Source of the DNA: Rebecca billardiae RCC1528
Taxonomy: Eukaryota > Haptophyta
Reading direction: 5' to 3'
Length of the DNA stretch: 64,000 bases
Assembly (NCBI GenBank): GCA_965240325.2
Contig: OZ251232.1
Span: forward strand, 2,232,001-2,296,000
Each line of letters opens with the position of its first letter. The first letter of the stretch is position 1. The translations under genes and the position numbers were made by a program. The notes beneath the pieces were generated by a model. The model saw only the letters and a list, made by a program, of their open reading frames with translations. It was not told where the DNA came from and made no database searches. Positions 10,008 through 21,600 of this stretch are shown here, piece by piece.

Positions 10008-10694
10008 ATGCCGAAGCCGAAGGAGGGCCGCGTGCTCTCAAGCGCGTCCAAGGCGGTGAGCGCGCAGATCCACAGCATCGGCGCGCGCCTGAAGGGCACC
10101 TACTCTTCCGCGCGCCGGCCCGGCGCCGTGCCGGCCGGCGCGGCCGCGGGCGCCGCCGACGGCGCGTTCCACTTTGAGAAGGGGGCGAAGCGCGGGGCGC
10201 GCCAGGGCGCGCGATACCACGAGCAAGGCTCTGCGGAGGAGATGGTGCGCGACCTGCCGCAGCGCCTCGCGCTCCTCGAGTCCTCCCAGATGGTGTGGGC
10301 GATCGTCCGCTTCTGGCAGGCGTGCGGGCTCGGCGAGGGCGACACGATGTCGCAGCAGCAGTACGTCGCGGTGATGGAGCGGATCGCGCGCGCGCTCGGC
10401 GTGACGGCAAACGCCACAGACGAGAGCGCCGCCGCGCACGCGCTCGCGCTCGACGACTGGGCGAGCGACATGCGCGCGGCCGGCCAGGCGACGGACGGCA
10501 GTGCCGCGATGCCGATGCACGTCTTCTGCGCGTCGCTGTTCGAGCTGGCGGACGTGTGGGTCGAGACGGCGGAGGAGGCGGACTACGTGGCGTTCCTCTC
10601 GACGCTGTACTACCGCATCACCCGGCTCAGCGCGGCGGGCATGCTCGCCGTGCGCGCGGGGCTGGATGCGCACGAGGCCGCCAACTCCGACGAG

Positions 10695-10728
<34 letters not shown>

Positions 10729-13718
10729 GCGGCGGCGACGGCGGCGACGGCGGCGGCGGCGCGAGCGACCGGGCGAGCGCCGATCGCGCGCGGATGGCCG
10801 CGCACCTCCGCGCCGTGGTCAGCACGGCGAACGACCTCGCGCGCGCGCCGCGCGAGCTGTGCACGCTCTCAGCGGTGCAAGCGATGGCGGCGGAGATTGG
10901 CGCGGACGGCGCGGCGGGTGCAGAGGCGGACGGGGCCGCGGGCGCGTCCGACGCGAGCGCCGCCGCCGTGCGCAACGACGTGCGCCAGCTCGTGCGCTGC
11001 GTGAGCACCGACTCGTGCTCGAGCGCGGCCGCGCGCGCCGCGAGCCGCACGCTCGTCCGCAGCGTAAGCTCTCTGCTCGAGCGCTTTGCTGCTGACGGGT
11101 CCGGGGGGTCCGGGGGGTCCGGGGCGCTGTTCACGGAGCAGGTGGTCGCGGCCGCGTCGATGGGCGCGGAGGCGCTGATGCGCTTCCTCGGGCGCGAGGC
11201 GCTCGAGGGCGCGCTCGACCTCTCCGCCACCCTCTCAGCCGAGCCGCGCCCCAGCGGCCACGGCCCGGGCGCAATCTCGCGTGATCTCGCCGGCCCGGCG
11301 GACGGCGTGGGACGGCGCACGCACACGCCGGACGAGATCTACGCGGCGCTCACCGACGCGATGGCCGCCGCCGCCAGCACCGGCACCCAGCTGCGGCCCG
11401 AGGAGGCGGAGCGTGGGCGCGCGCTGCGCACGCGCCTTCGGCTCCGCGCCGCCAAGCAGCGGCGCGCGAGCGTGCGGCGCAGTGGCGGCGGCGGCAGCGG
11501 CGGCGTGGCCAGCGGTGGCGTGGCCGCCACGCCGGCCGGCAGTGTGCGCGCGGCGATGAAGAGCGCGCTCGAGGCGACGGCATCCGCGCGCTCGACCCGC
11601 GCGCCACGCCCGGCCAGTGCGCCGCGCTCGCCGGCGGCCACAGCGCCGCCCGCGGGCGCCGAACCTGGCACGCTCGGCGGCGCGCGCGCCCCGGGCGCAA
11701 GCGCCACCGCCGCGAGCGGTACGCCGCCCGCCGAGAAGGCCGCGCCACGTGCTTCCGGGCGGTGGCCGCTGCCCGAGCCCGCGGCGCAGCAGCCCTCGCC
11801 CCCTTTGCAGCACCCGCCCCCGAGCGGCGAGTTGGCGCAGCCGCCCGCTCCGCAACCGGCGCGCAGCCCGGCGCGCGCGCACATCGAGCGAGCGCGCGCC
11901 TTCGCCGCCGGCTCCGGGGCGGAGGTGGAGGCGGAGGCGACGGCGGCGCAGCACGGAGCGGTGGGCAGGGCGACGGCGGACGCCGGCGCGTGGGCGGATG
12001 CGCAGCCCAGCGCGGGCGCTCCGGACAGCGTCGACGCGCGATTCGCGGGCGCCGGGGGCGGTGGTGCTGACCGCCAAGGGCCGTGCGCGGGGCACGCACC
12101 AGGCTCGGCGAGCGGCTCGCACGCGCCGGCGGCGCGCGGCACCGAGGCGGGCGCCGACGGCGCGGGCAGCGAGGGCGACGACGGCCCGAGCGCGCCCCTC
12201 GCCGACCTTGCCCTCCTCAGCGTGCCGCGGCTCCCGCGGCGCTCGACAGACCGACGCAACCCTCTCATGCTGTCGAACATTTTCGAAGATTCCGAAAAGA
12301 GCGTCTTCAGCCGCGCGCCGCAGCGCACCAGCACCGCCGTGGCCGACGAGGCGGACGCGGAGGAGCCACCGGGGGCGCAGCACGGGGCGCCGGCCGCGTG
12401 CGCGGCGGAGCACGCGGGGGCACACGGCGCGGCGGCAGTTGCGCGCTCAGCACCGCCCGAGCGCGCGCGCTCAGCGCCGCGGGCGCGCGAGGGCGGCGCC
12501 GGCGCCGCTGCGCCACCCACTTCCGCCTCGGCCGGCCCCTGGGTGCGGCCATCGTCTGCAGCGTCCGCGTGCGGCGGCTCCGGCCGCCCGCCGAGCTCGC
12601 CGAGCAAGTGCGCGTCCTCGGCGGGCAGCTCGCCGCAGCCGCCGCACGCGAGCGCGGCGCACGGCGCGGCGCGCCCGGAGCCGCGCGCCGCGTCGGCGCG
12701 CGCCGCGCGTCACTCATGGCACCCTCACACAGCCGACGACTCCGACAGCGAGCAGCCCGCGGCCGATGCGCCGAGGCCGCTGCACCGGCAAGGGAGCGTG
12801 GGCGCACGCCGCGTTTCGCCCTCGCCGATGGGCGGCGCTGGCTCGCTCCCCGCCCTCGCACGTCCGCAGAGCGCGCGCGCCGCGACGCCGGCCCCTGCGC
12901 CAGGCGTCGGCGGCGCGCCGCCGCCTTTGGCCGGCGGCCGCGCTATCTCTGTGTGGCAGTTCGGAGGCGGCGGCGGCGGGGCGCCTGCGCCAGTCCCGGG
13001 CTCCATCCCCGCCATGCGCGCGCGCCACCTCCCGACCCGGCACGGCACCACGAGCGCCGCGAGCGCCGCCCCCTCGGTGCCCCCGCCGCCCATCGCGCCG
13101 CCGAGCGCTGGCTTCAGGGGAGGAAGTCGCCCAACCTCCCCCGCGCGCGGCGCCGGTGGCGGTGGCGGCTTTGGCGGCGGCGGGGCCAGCAGCAGCAGCT
13201 TCTCCGGCCGCACCGCCGCGCACCGGTACACGGGCGACGGCGCCGCGCCGGGCTCGACAGCCGGCGCCGAGTCCATCGGCACGCGCTCACGGCGCACGAG
13301 CGAGAAGGCCGGCGACGGCCGCGCCGAGCGCGCCGCCGGCCGCGGCAGTCCGGAGGCGAGTTGGAAGGCGGTGCACGAGCAGCTGGGCGCAGAGCTGATC
13401 GGGATCTTTGGCAGCACGTCGTCGGCCGAGCCGGCGGCGGTGGACGGCGGCGGCGCGTCGGGGGGGCCGCCGTCGCCGGCCAAGATGCCGCCGCCGCCCT
13501 CCGGTGGCGCGAGGATGCAGGCACTCCCGCCGAGGCGGCCACATCGCTCGTCCGCGCCCGGCTTCACGCCTTTGGGCGCGGGCGCGGGCCGGACGCGACC
13601 CGTGAGCGCCGGGCCCGCCGCCCGCCGCGTGCATGCAGCAGCTGCTCACCAGCTGCAAGCCGCCGCCGGCCAGCAAGCGATGCCGCCGCCGCTGCCGCCG
13701 CCCGCTGCGCACGCATGA
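10008..13718 (+). CDS. Large low-complexity protein of unknown function
   Basis: A 1,236-residue frame from the first in-frame ATG (10008; the frame is open a little further but only from a GTG). The first 230 residues look like a folded, mostly helical domain: EEMVRDLPQRLALLESSQMV, then MSQQQYVAVMERIARAL, then LDDWASDM, then FCASLFELADVWVETAEEAD and a final YVAFLSTLYYRITRLS. Its spacing recalls EF-hand-like helical modules of protist cytoskeletal or ciliary proteins, but I cannot name the family. An Asp/Gly run follows (near 10690-10760). The remaining 900 residues are Ala, Pro, Gly and Ser-rich and probably disordered, with one more ordered patch, RNPLMLSNIFEDSEKSVFSR (near 12256). No membrane segment. 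Introns inside the low-complexity part cannot be excluded. Confidence 0.6.
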
Positions 13719-14799
13719 CAGCAGTGCAGTCGTGCTACGCGAACGGCGGGCCCGCCGAACGCAATCGCGCGGTCCGAACTCGGAGATTGGAGCCGCCTGC
13801 GCTTGCTGCTTGCTGGATATCAGAAAGGCTTGCACGCGGCAGCACGCTTGCGCCGTCGTATAGTTTTTATTGTGCCATACAATATGACGACGAGGCCCGC
13901 GGAAGTTCGAAAATAATAATAATAATATAATACACAGCGCAAGATTTCGGAAAAGATGTCGTTACGGGCCCCCCCCTGCACCCGCCCGCTCGCGGAAATT
14001 CAGCATGGCGACGCGCGGCGCGCTGAAGGGCGGGGAGCGTGCGCGCGCAGTCCCAGACTACCCCGACGAATTTCCCCGAGCGTCTCCCCATCGATCCAAG
14101 ACACCCCGCCCTGCCCACAGCTCGAGATCGGAACAGGTGCAGTTGAGGTCGCGTGCCGCGCGGGCGGCTCGGGCGCCAGTGCGCACCTTTTTTTATGGAT
14201 GGCCACAGAACACCCTTCTTCCTCGGTGAGGAGGCCATGCACGGCAGCCACAGGTGCGTATGCGTTCGACTGAAGCCTGATCCGCAGCCGGCTGCTGCTC
14301 CGAGCACGCACGCCGCTCGAGTTTGGAGCTGCGCGGCAAGCACTGGCTCCGAGGCGATGATGCCAGGCGTGTGGGGTCAGATCACTGCGATGGCGCGCGA
14401 GGAGGGCGGCGACTAGGCGTCGCCGCCCGGCGATAACGGCGGAAGTTGTTGCGGCCCCGCCTCTCGCGGCCCCGCCTGCAGCACTCCGCTTACGGCGTTC
14501 GTGTCCGCCGCCCAGATCGAGCCCTCATAGCGGATGCGGCTCGACGCCTCACACGGCGGGTGCAACCTGCAGCGCCGCCCCGCATGACCCAGCTGCCCGC
14601 GCGGCAGCTGCCGAGACCACGTGCCCGCGGCTCAACCCCTCGGTGTTGACCGCCGTCGTGTCACTACCGCCGCCTGGCCGTGCCGACTGCCCGCTGCCCT
14701 CACCCTTCCACCTCCCTGCTGCCCGTGCAAGCCGGAGCTCGCCACCAGCTGCCCGCACTCGTCGACGAGACGCCGATCGCTGGCCCGGCCCATTGCTCA
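13719..14799. other. Intergenic region, no gene supported
   Basis: It starts with an AATAATAATAATATAATA run (about 13907-13930), which could serve as a 3' processing region for the preceding gene. Short frames on both strands show no family resemblance. Confidence 0.4.
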
Positions 14800-15780
14800 T
14801 CGCCCGCCGCCCGCACGTCCGCGCCGCGGCGCCCGCCGCACGGCACGCAGCTCTCGGCGGCAAGCATTGCTGCCGTGGACGGCAGCGCCGACCTGCTCGC
14901 GATCCACGTTGCCGAACTGTCGGAGGCGAACGTGCGCAAGAGCTGCGAGCTGAGCGCCGTGCCGAGACTCGAGAAGCAGCTGCACGCGGAGCGCGCTGCA
15001 GCAGCCGAACGGACGGCGGCAGCCGCCGAGACGATGGCTGCACTTAGGGTGCTGCTCGGCGTGGCCGAGGCCAAGTGGCGCGCAGCCTCGGCCGATGCCG
15101 CCGCGAGCAAGCCTGCTCGGCAAACCGCTGCGTTCGCGCTTGCCGCTGCTGCTCGGCGTGAGGCGCGCGCGCACGTGGCCGAGCGCGCTGCCGCGCGCGA
15201 GGAAGGCGCGGAGGAGCTTGGGAGGCTCGAAGCGGACCTGGCTACTGCGCACGAGGTGACACGTGCGGCGTGCGGGCGCGCGTCCCATGCGCGTGCAAGC
15301 TCGAGCTCGCGCGCGAAGAACTTGGCGCCAAGCCTCCGCGCACGAGAGCGCGGCGGAGGCGGTGGCGGCGGTGCGGCGCACGAGCAGCGAGCAGCCGCGC
15401 CATCCAGTCGGACGAGCAGTGATGAAGTGCTTCAAAGCTCGGAGTCGGATTCACCGTTCACGTCGGTCACGGCCTGCCACGCAGCTGTCGGACTGAGTCC
15501 CGGTCCCGGTCATCGTCCGGCGCTGAGTCGTGACTCGGTCTCGTGGCAGCAGCCGCGCCCGGCGGCGCGCGCGGCCGGCGGGCTCGCGCGGCTCACGGGT
15601 AGTCTCAGTCGCCTGACCAAGTTAGAGTCGTGTTATCGACGAGTAGGACCGTACGTCGTGAGAGTCATCGCGGAGGCTGCTGAGTCAGCTGCGCCCGACC
15701 CGCTCCGCGCCTCCGGTCAGCCTCCGCGCCCGCGGCCGCCTCCGCCGCGGGGCCGGCCGATCGGGCGGTCAGCCGCGTAG
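14800..15780 (+). CDS. Doubtful Ala-rich coiled-coil reading frame
   Basis: An open plus-strand stretch ending in a stop at 15780. No convincing ATG opens it, so at most it is a 3' exon; the left bound is arbitrary. Residues coded by about 14880-15290 form an Ala/Glu/Arg-rich heptad-like run (LLAIHVAELSEANVRKS, RLEKQLHAERAAAAERTAAA, LGRLEADLATAHEV), which would make a long helix or coiled coil. After that it turns Arg/Ser/Gly-rich. GC-rich DNA opens such frames by chance, so the call is weak. Confidence 0.25.
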   Translation, partial: SPAARTSAPRRPPHGTQLSAASIAAVDGSADLLAIHVAELSEANVRKSCELSAVPRLEKQLHAERAAAAERTAAAAETMAALRVLLGVAEAKWRAASADAAASKPARQTAAFALAAAARREARAHVAERAAAREEGAEELGRLEADLATAHEVTRAACGRASHARASSSSRAKNLAPSLRARERGGGGGGGAAHEQRAAAPSSRTSSDEVLQSSESDSPFTSVTACHAAVGLSPGPGHRPALSRDSVSWQQPRPAARAAGGLARLTGSLSRLTKLESCYRRVGPYVVRVIAEAAESAAPDPLRASGQPPRPRPPPPRGRPIGRSAA

Positions 15781-15879
15781 TCCACGACGAAACTCTCGTT
15801 CGTGACGTCCGACCGGTCGATCTGCGAGTAACCGGTACGTATAGTGTGAGCCGCCGTGCTGACTGCGTGACGCCGCGGC

Positions 15880-15985
15880 CGGGCCCGGGCGCGCGGGTGC
15901 CAGTAGCTATACTAGAGATACTAGCTAGGCCCCGGGTGCCAGTAGCTACTGGCACCCGGGCGGTAGCTACTGGCACCCGCGCCAC
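15880..15985. repeat. Cluster of GGGTGCCAGTAGCTA repeats with a 30-bp perfect palindrome
   Basis: The GTGCCAGTAGCTA motif or its complement occurs several times. Positions 15931-15960 form a perfect 30-bp palindrome centred on AGCT and flanked by CCCGGG at both ends. Confidence 0.8.
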
Positions 15986-16329
15986 CGGTGACCCGCCCTG
16001 CCTCGGCCGCGGCCGCTGCCATTGACCCGGCGGCGAGTGAGAGTCCCCGTCAGCTCTCATGATGGCCTCACGCGAGGATCGCGCCGGTACGGACCGCTGC
16101 GACGACTGGTGGCGCGCGCCGACTTCTGTCTGTCTCGTGCAGCGAGCGAGCCGCGGCGCCGGCGGCAGCGGCGGCAGCCGTCGCGCCGCCGACTGCTGCG
16201 CTGGCTGCTGCGGCGGCGGCGTCTGCGGCGGAGCTTCAACGGCGGCGAGCCGCGCGGCCCGCGCGGTCCGGGCACAGAGCGGCTGAGCTGTGACACGGGA
16301 TGCCGGACCGTCCCGCCGAGCGGCAACGG

Positions 16330-16900
16330 TCGTCACGGGCTGCACGTTGGGCTCGGACACGGCCGTGGTGAGGTTGACGAGAGCAAGTACGACCTCGCCG
16401 TTGTAGTGCATGAACTTGAGCGAGATGACCGCGCTGAACGAGCAGACCAAGTCTGTTCGGCACGCCTCGCCGCGTGCGTCGAGGCCGAGGAAGGCTGGGT
16501 TCTCAGGAACGGTACTGCAGGCGACGGTGCACACCGAGCGGACGTTCTGCTCCACCACCTCCATACCGCCGAGCGCGACGAACTCGGGCGCACACAGTGC
16601 CTCGCGCAGGAACGCAGCAGTCAAGCCGCTTGCCCCCGTGCCGGTCACGTCGCCGAGTCACGCCGCAGCCGCTCATGAATCTTGCGCACCTGCGCGACGA
16701 AGAGGGCGGCGCTGCACGCGGACATGCAGATAGCGAGGTGCGCGACGTGCAACGCGTTCATCGCCGTCGCCAGAGCGCTACCAGACCCACACATCGCCTG
16801 CCATGCCGCCTCGACCGCCTCGCGCGAGCTCCACAAACAGCGCGCTTCTGCCGCGCGAGCACGCTCTGCTGTGTGATCTGGTTGGTGTACCGGTGAAAAT
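16330..16900 (-). pseudogene. Broken minus-strand reading frame with a membrane segment
   Basis: One frame ends at 16645 with a hydrophobic helix (ALATAMNALHVAHLAICMSA, CSAALFVAQ) followed by VRKIHERLRRD. The next frame continues immediately with GLTAAFLREALCAPEFVALG, several Cys residues and CSFSAVISLKFMHYNGEVV. Both pieces look more protein-like than surrounding random frames and are in register apart from a shift near 16645. No plausible intron fits between them. It could be a gene broken by a frameshift, or an exon pair I cannot resolve. No family recognised. Confidence 0.3.
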
Positions 16901-17542
16901 GCATCGAGGGGCCCTTCGTATGCGGCATTAGACCTCGCACGTCCTTCTCCCCGCCTTTCTTTCACGCCAAGTGTCTGCGCGCGCGGCGATCCGCGGCGGC
17001 GGGCAGATGCGGCCACATGCAGGCGAGCAGCAGAAAGGGCGCGCGTGCATGGTGAACGCGTCAGATGCAGGATACGCGATGCGCATTTTGGGCATCTACA
17101 CTCCGATCCCGCCCATCGCCACTTATTCGCCAGACCCGCATCTCCAAGGGGCTCGGCGCTGTGCGTGCCTCCGCGCGCGCGAATGTTCAAATCATGGCCG
17201 CGCGTGCAAACGGGGTGCAGGTGGACGATGGATGCGGCGGAGCGATTCCTGCGCCGCGCCGCAAATGCGGGGAACTGTATTGCGCAGCTGAATCGCACGC
17301 ACCATCGCGGCCCAGCCAAGCCGCTCGGTCCCAGGCCGACGCCAGCTGGCGACGTTCGTCGCGCGATGGGCGATTTCGACGACATCGCGACGCTCTCGAC
17401 CGAAGTCGACTCCGGCCGTCCGCCGGCCGCGTCCAACTGCCGGCGAGGGGGGGCCACTCGGCGGTTATCGATTTTTTTAATGGGTTCGCCGAATTAGCTT
17501 ACGGTCGTGGCTGGCGGGCGATCCTGCGCTGTGTATAATAAT
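16901..17542. other. Intergenic, nothing recognised
   Basis: Mixed-frame short ORFs only. No domain, RNA gene or repeat was seen before the microsatellite that follows. Confidence 0.35.
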
Positions 17543-17772
<230 letters not shown>

Positions 17773-18164
17773 CGGGCCGCCGGCCGCGCCGCTGCTGCGG
17801 GGGCCGCTGGGGCCCGGGGCGGGCGCCGGCGCGCGGGCCGCCTGCCTGTCCCGGCACCGCCCCGCCGCGCGGCGGCCGTGAGCCCCACTCCCAGCCAGCG
17901 CCGCTGCCGGCCGCTCCGGCACTCGGACTCCGGTCACAGACCGGTGGCTGCCGCGCCCTTGCCTTGGTGACGTCAGACGTACGGGCGGCGACGGCTTAGT
18001 CAGTTACTGAGTTAGGGAGATCACTAGTCCCGAATTCGGCCCGGATCGTCGGCCGCGCGTCGTCGATGAGTGAGAGGATGACATTCTCATTCTGCATTTA
18101 TTACTTGAAGCTTACTGCGCAGGTTAATCGGTACATCGGCAACTCAGAGTAGTTTATTACTGCT

Positions 18165-18660
18165 AATAAGAATAAGAGACGCACCGTCAGCTCCGTAGTC
18201 CGTGCCAGGCAGGCGAGAGTCGACGCCCGCCAACTGTCACCGCGCCCATGAAGCCGTCGCCGATGGTAGCGCCGTCGAAAGATTCGTTCAGCCGTCCGCC
18301 TGCGAGGCCTGGCCGAGGGCTGTGGCCGCCTCGCGGCGCGCCAGCGCCCGTCGTCCTCGCCCCACCGTCGGGGCCACAAAACGTCGTCGTCCGAACTCTC
18401 CCGCGGGCTGGGTGCCGATGCGAACAGCGCGCCGACAGGATGTAGTATGATGGAATGTGGAGCTCCACTGTCGGTTGGGGAAGGCGTGTATCAAGCGGCA
18501 TGACTGGGGTAGCTTATCACATAGAAGGCCTGGCCCTCAGGTGATATGTGAATGTGCCCCAATGTGGCGTGTCCGCCTCAAATAAGCTGAAAGCCCGGCG
18601 GCAGGCGGTTCCGTGTTGCCCGGAGGGTTCGCTGGCACCAGCTGCGAGGGCCGGGGCGGG
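18165..18660 (+). repeat. Dispersed repeat E2, copy 1
   Basis: About 500 bp matching, in inverted orientation, 63285-63996. Shared blocks in order include the S terminus (AAGAATAAGAGACGCAC), GACGCCCGCCAACTGTCACC, CCATGAAGCCGTCGCCGATG, CACTGTCGGTTGGGGAAGGC, GGGGTAGCTTATCACA and CCAGCTGCGAGGGCCGGG. It ends about 28 bp before the first recognisable exon of the next gene. Confidence 0.85.
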
Positions 18661-18688
18661 CACGCCTGGGCGCGCGTACGACGCGCAG

Positions 18689-21600
18689 CCTCACGAGTTC
18701 CGCCTGAGTGGCTTTGACGACGTCGACTCTGAACGCCTCGAGAACGGCGCGGCTCTCTTCGAGCGCACGCTGCGCGAGATGCCTCCCTGCTCGCTTACGG
18801 TCGTCTGCATCAGCAGCCTGCGCGATTTCGCCGACCAAATCCGCCTCAGCTCGAGCCTCGTGCTCAGCCGCGTGTGCGAGGTTGCGATCCAGGGCGGGCT
18901 TGAGCGTGATGCGGAGGAGAGGTGGGTTCCAGACTCGTCCGTGAACAACGGTGCGCGCACTCTGCAGCTGAGCAGCTCTTTTCCGCGCTCGCGCCCAACC
19001 AATGAACCACCAACCAACCAACCAACGACCGCCACTGACTGACACGCAACGTCGCATCTGACACCGCACACCCCGCTTCTGCCATCTTGCAGGTTTCGAC
19101 ATGGAGGGCGCGGCCGAGGTCTATGCGTTCTGCCTCACGCACGACATCCCGCTCTCCGTCGTGTCTCGTCACGCCGTGCCACTCCTCCCCATGCAGGTGC
19201 TGCCACAGCGAAGCGCCAACCAACCAACCACCACGGACGCGTGAGCCTCACTGAGCTCGCGCGTCGCAAGGCTGCAGCACTACCACACTGCTGCTACTCG
19301 TGCACAACACTGACCCGACTCGCCACCTCGCCCACGCGCGCCCGCGCCCTGCTGCCTGCTGTTCATGTAACATGTTGCTGCTGCCGTCCTTCCCGGCTGA
19401 TGATGCTGGCGCCGCACCACGCACAACGACGACTTTGCCACCACTTCCTACGCCATCGTCAAATCAACGACGTGCACGTATACAGCTCGCGCGGAGCTTC
19501 GCGACGCGCACGTCCGACGACATCATGTCGTACCTTGCGGACGCGCAGTTCCTCGGGCTCGAGGGCCTCTGGCAGAAGCTGTGCGCGGGCATGCTGCCCC
19601 CGCGATGCTCCAAGCGCTGGTACTTTGAGACCTTCTGCGGCGTGGCCGACGACAGCGCGTACGAGGCGGGCGGCTTTGAGGAGCTCGGCGACGACGCAGA
19701 CATCGAGAGCTATCTCGCGGGTTCCGTCAAGCCGTACGACGTGGTCGCGCTGATGAGCGTGCTGCCGCAGACCCGAGACTTCTTCCCGCCGCCGCAGAGC
19801 GCGACGCCTCCTCCGGCCGTCGCGCAGCCTCCCAGACCAGGGCATCTCCTGGGCAAACGGGCAGGCTCGCTGGCCGGCGCTGTCCTCCGGTCCTCCGACA
19901 GCGGCGCCATCGCCAAACCGACAAAACTCGGCGCGAGCAGCGCGCTGCGATGGTCGATGAACGATGTGCGGTCGGCGGCGGAGGTCCCTCCGCCGACAAG
20001 TCCCGGCGCTGACCGCACGCTGCGAAGGTCGATGAACGATGTGTGGGCGGCGGAGGTGCCCCCGCCCACGCCGCAGCGCCAGCGGCTGTACCTCGAGCCC
20101 GAGCACTGCATCGACGTATCCCACGTGCTCAAGCTGCTCCGCGACACGTATCACGAGGTCGTGCTGCTCGCGCATGACACGGCGGCCGCGCGGGCGGAGG
20201 CAGCTGCGGCGGCCGCACTCGACTCCGGCGTCGGCCGCGAGTCAGACGATGCTCCGTCAGCCCGGGCCTCGACATCGTCACCGACGTCGATGATGCTGGG
20301 CACGCCGGAATCCCTCGCGCAGGCGGAGACCGCGCTGCTCAAGCACGTGCAGCGGCAGCGGTGCGCGCAGCAGCAGCGCGTGGTCTCCGTACTGCAGCCC
20401 GCCGACGCGCGCCGCGAGCTGCGCGCGGAGCTGGGCACGCCGCCCCGCTTGAACAGCCGGGAGCGGTCTTTCGGCAGCAGCTCTCCCCAAAAGGCGGACA
20501 GGTTCCGCGGGCGGCACAGTACGGGCACGAGCCCGACAAGGAGCTCGCCGCTCCGCAGGGAGAGGCATCGCTCTGGCGCGCACACAGCGGGCAGCACCCC
20601 GGCGATGCGCTCACGGCTGCCTGCCCTCGAGCGGCAGTCCTCGAGCCCGGCCGGGCCGCAGCGCGACCGCAGCAGCAGCGCCGCCATCCACGAGCCGCCA
20701 TCGGCAGCCTCCTCGCTCTCAGATGCGCGGTGGTCGGAGCCGAGCGGGCGGACAAGCGGGGACAGCTCGCCCGGCCGCGCGCGCGCGCACAGCCGCCGGG
20801 GCCGGCGCACGCCGACGCAGGCGATGGCGCCGCCCTCGCCACCGGCCGGCAAGCTGCGCGCGGTGCCGGGCGGCGACGGTGCCGGTGCCGGCAAGGGCTG
20901 CGCGCCAGCAGCCCGTGAGCCGGCGCTGTGGCGCATGCCGGCCGAGCTCTCGGGCAGCGCGTGCTCGACGGGCACGCGCGACCGCCTCTCCAGCGCGGCG
21001 CAGAGCCTGGCCTCCTCCTACTCCTCGGTCGGTCTGGGTGGCACGCCCGCCACCGCCGCCACCAGGCCCGCGCTCTCGGCGCGCGCGCGCGAGCGGCGCG
21101 CCGAGCTGATTGAGTTCTTTGAGAAGATTCTCGACGAGGTGTCGCACGCGCAGCGGCGCGTGTCGATCGCGCTCGCGTTCGGCGGGATGGTGCTGCTCGC
21201 GGCGTCGTTCGGCGCGTACTGCGTCCTCGCAGTGCATGCCGCGTGGCCATCGCAGCAGCAGCAGGCCGCGGCGGCGCCATCGGCGGCGCCGAGCCAGTCG
21301 GGTGCGTGCTCCGAGGCGGCACCGTGCGACGGGTGGCGGTCGGGCTCCGCCCGCAGCGTGCTGGTGGCGCAGCTCGACGCGCTGAGCGTGTGCTACATGG
21401 CCGGGACCGTGCTAGCGCTCCTCGCGCTCCAGCCCACGCGCGCCTTTGTGCCGCCCATACGCCTCGCCGGCGCCGTGATGTGCCTTATCTACGCCTTTGC
21501 TGCAGGCTTCTCGGCCGCGCGTGTGTTCGCAGCCGCGATCGCGGGTCGCACCCAGCTCGGAGGCGCGGGCGTCCGCGACACGTCGCCGGGCGGCAGCGCG

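Noticed and set aside
12083-13930. 615-codon alternative frame within the low-complexity gene
   Set aside because: Arg-rich out-of-frame shadow of 10008-13718.
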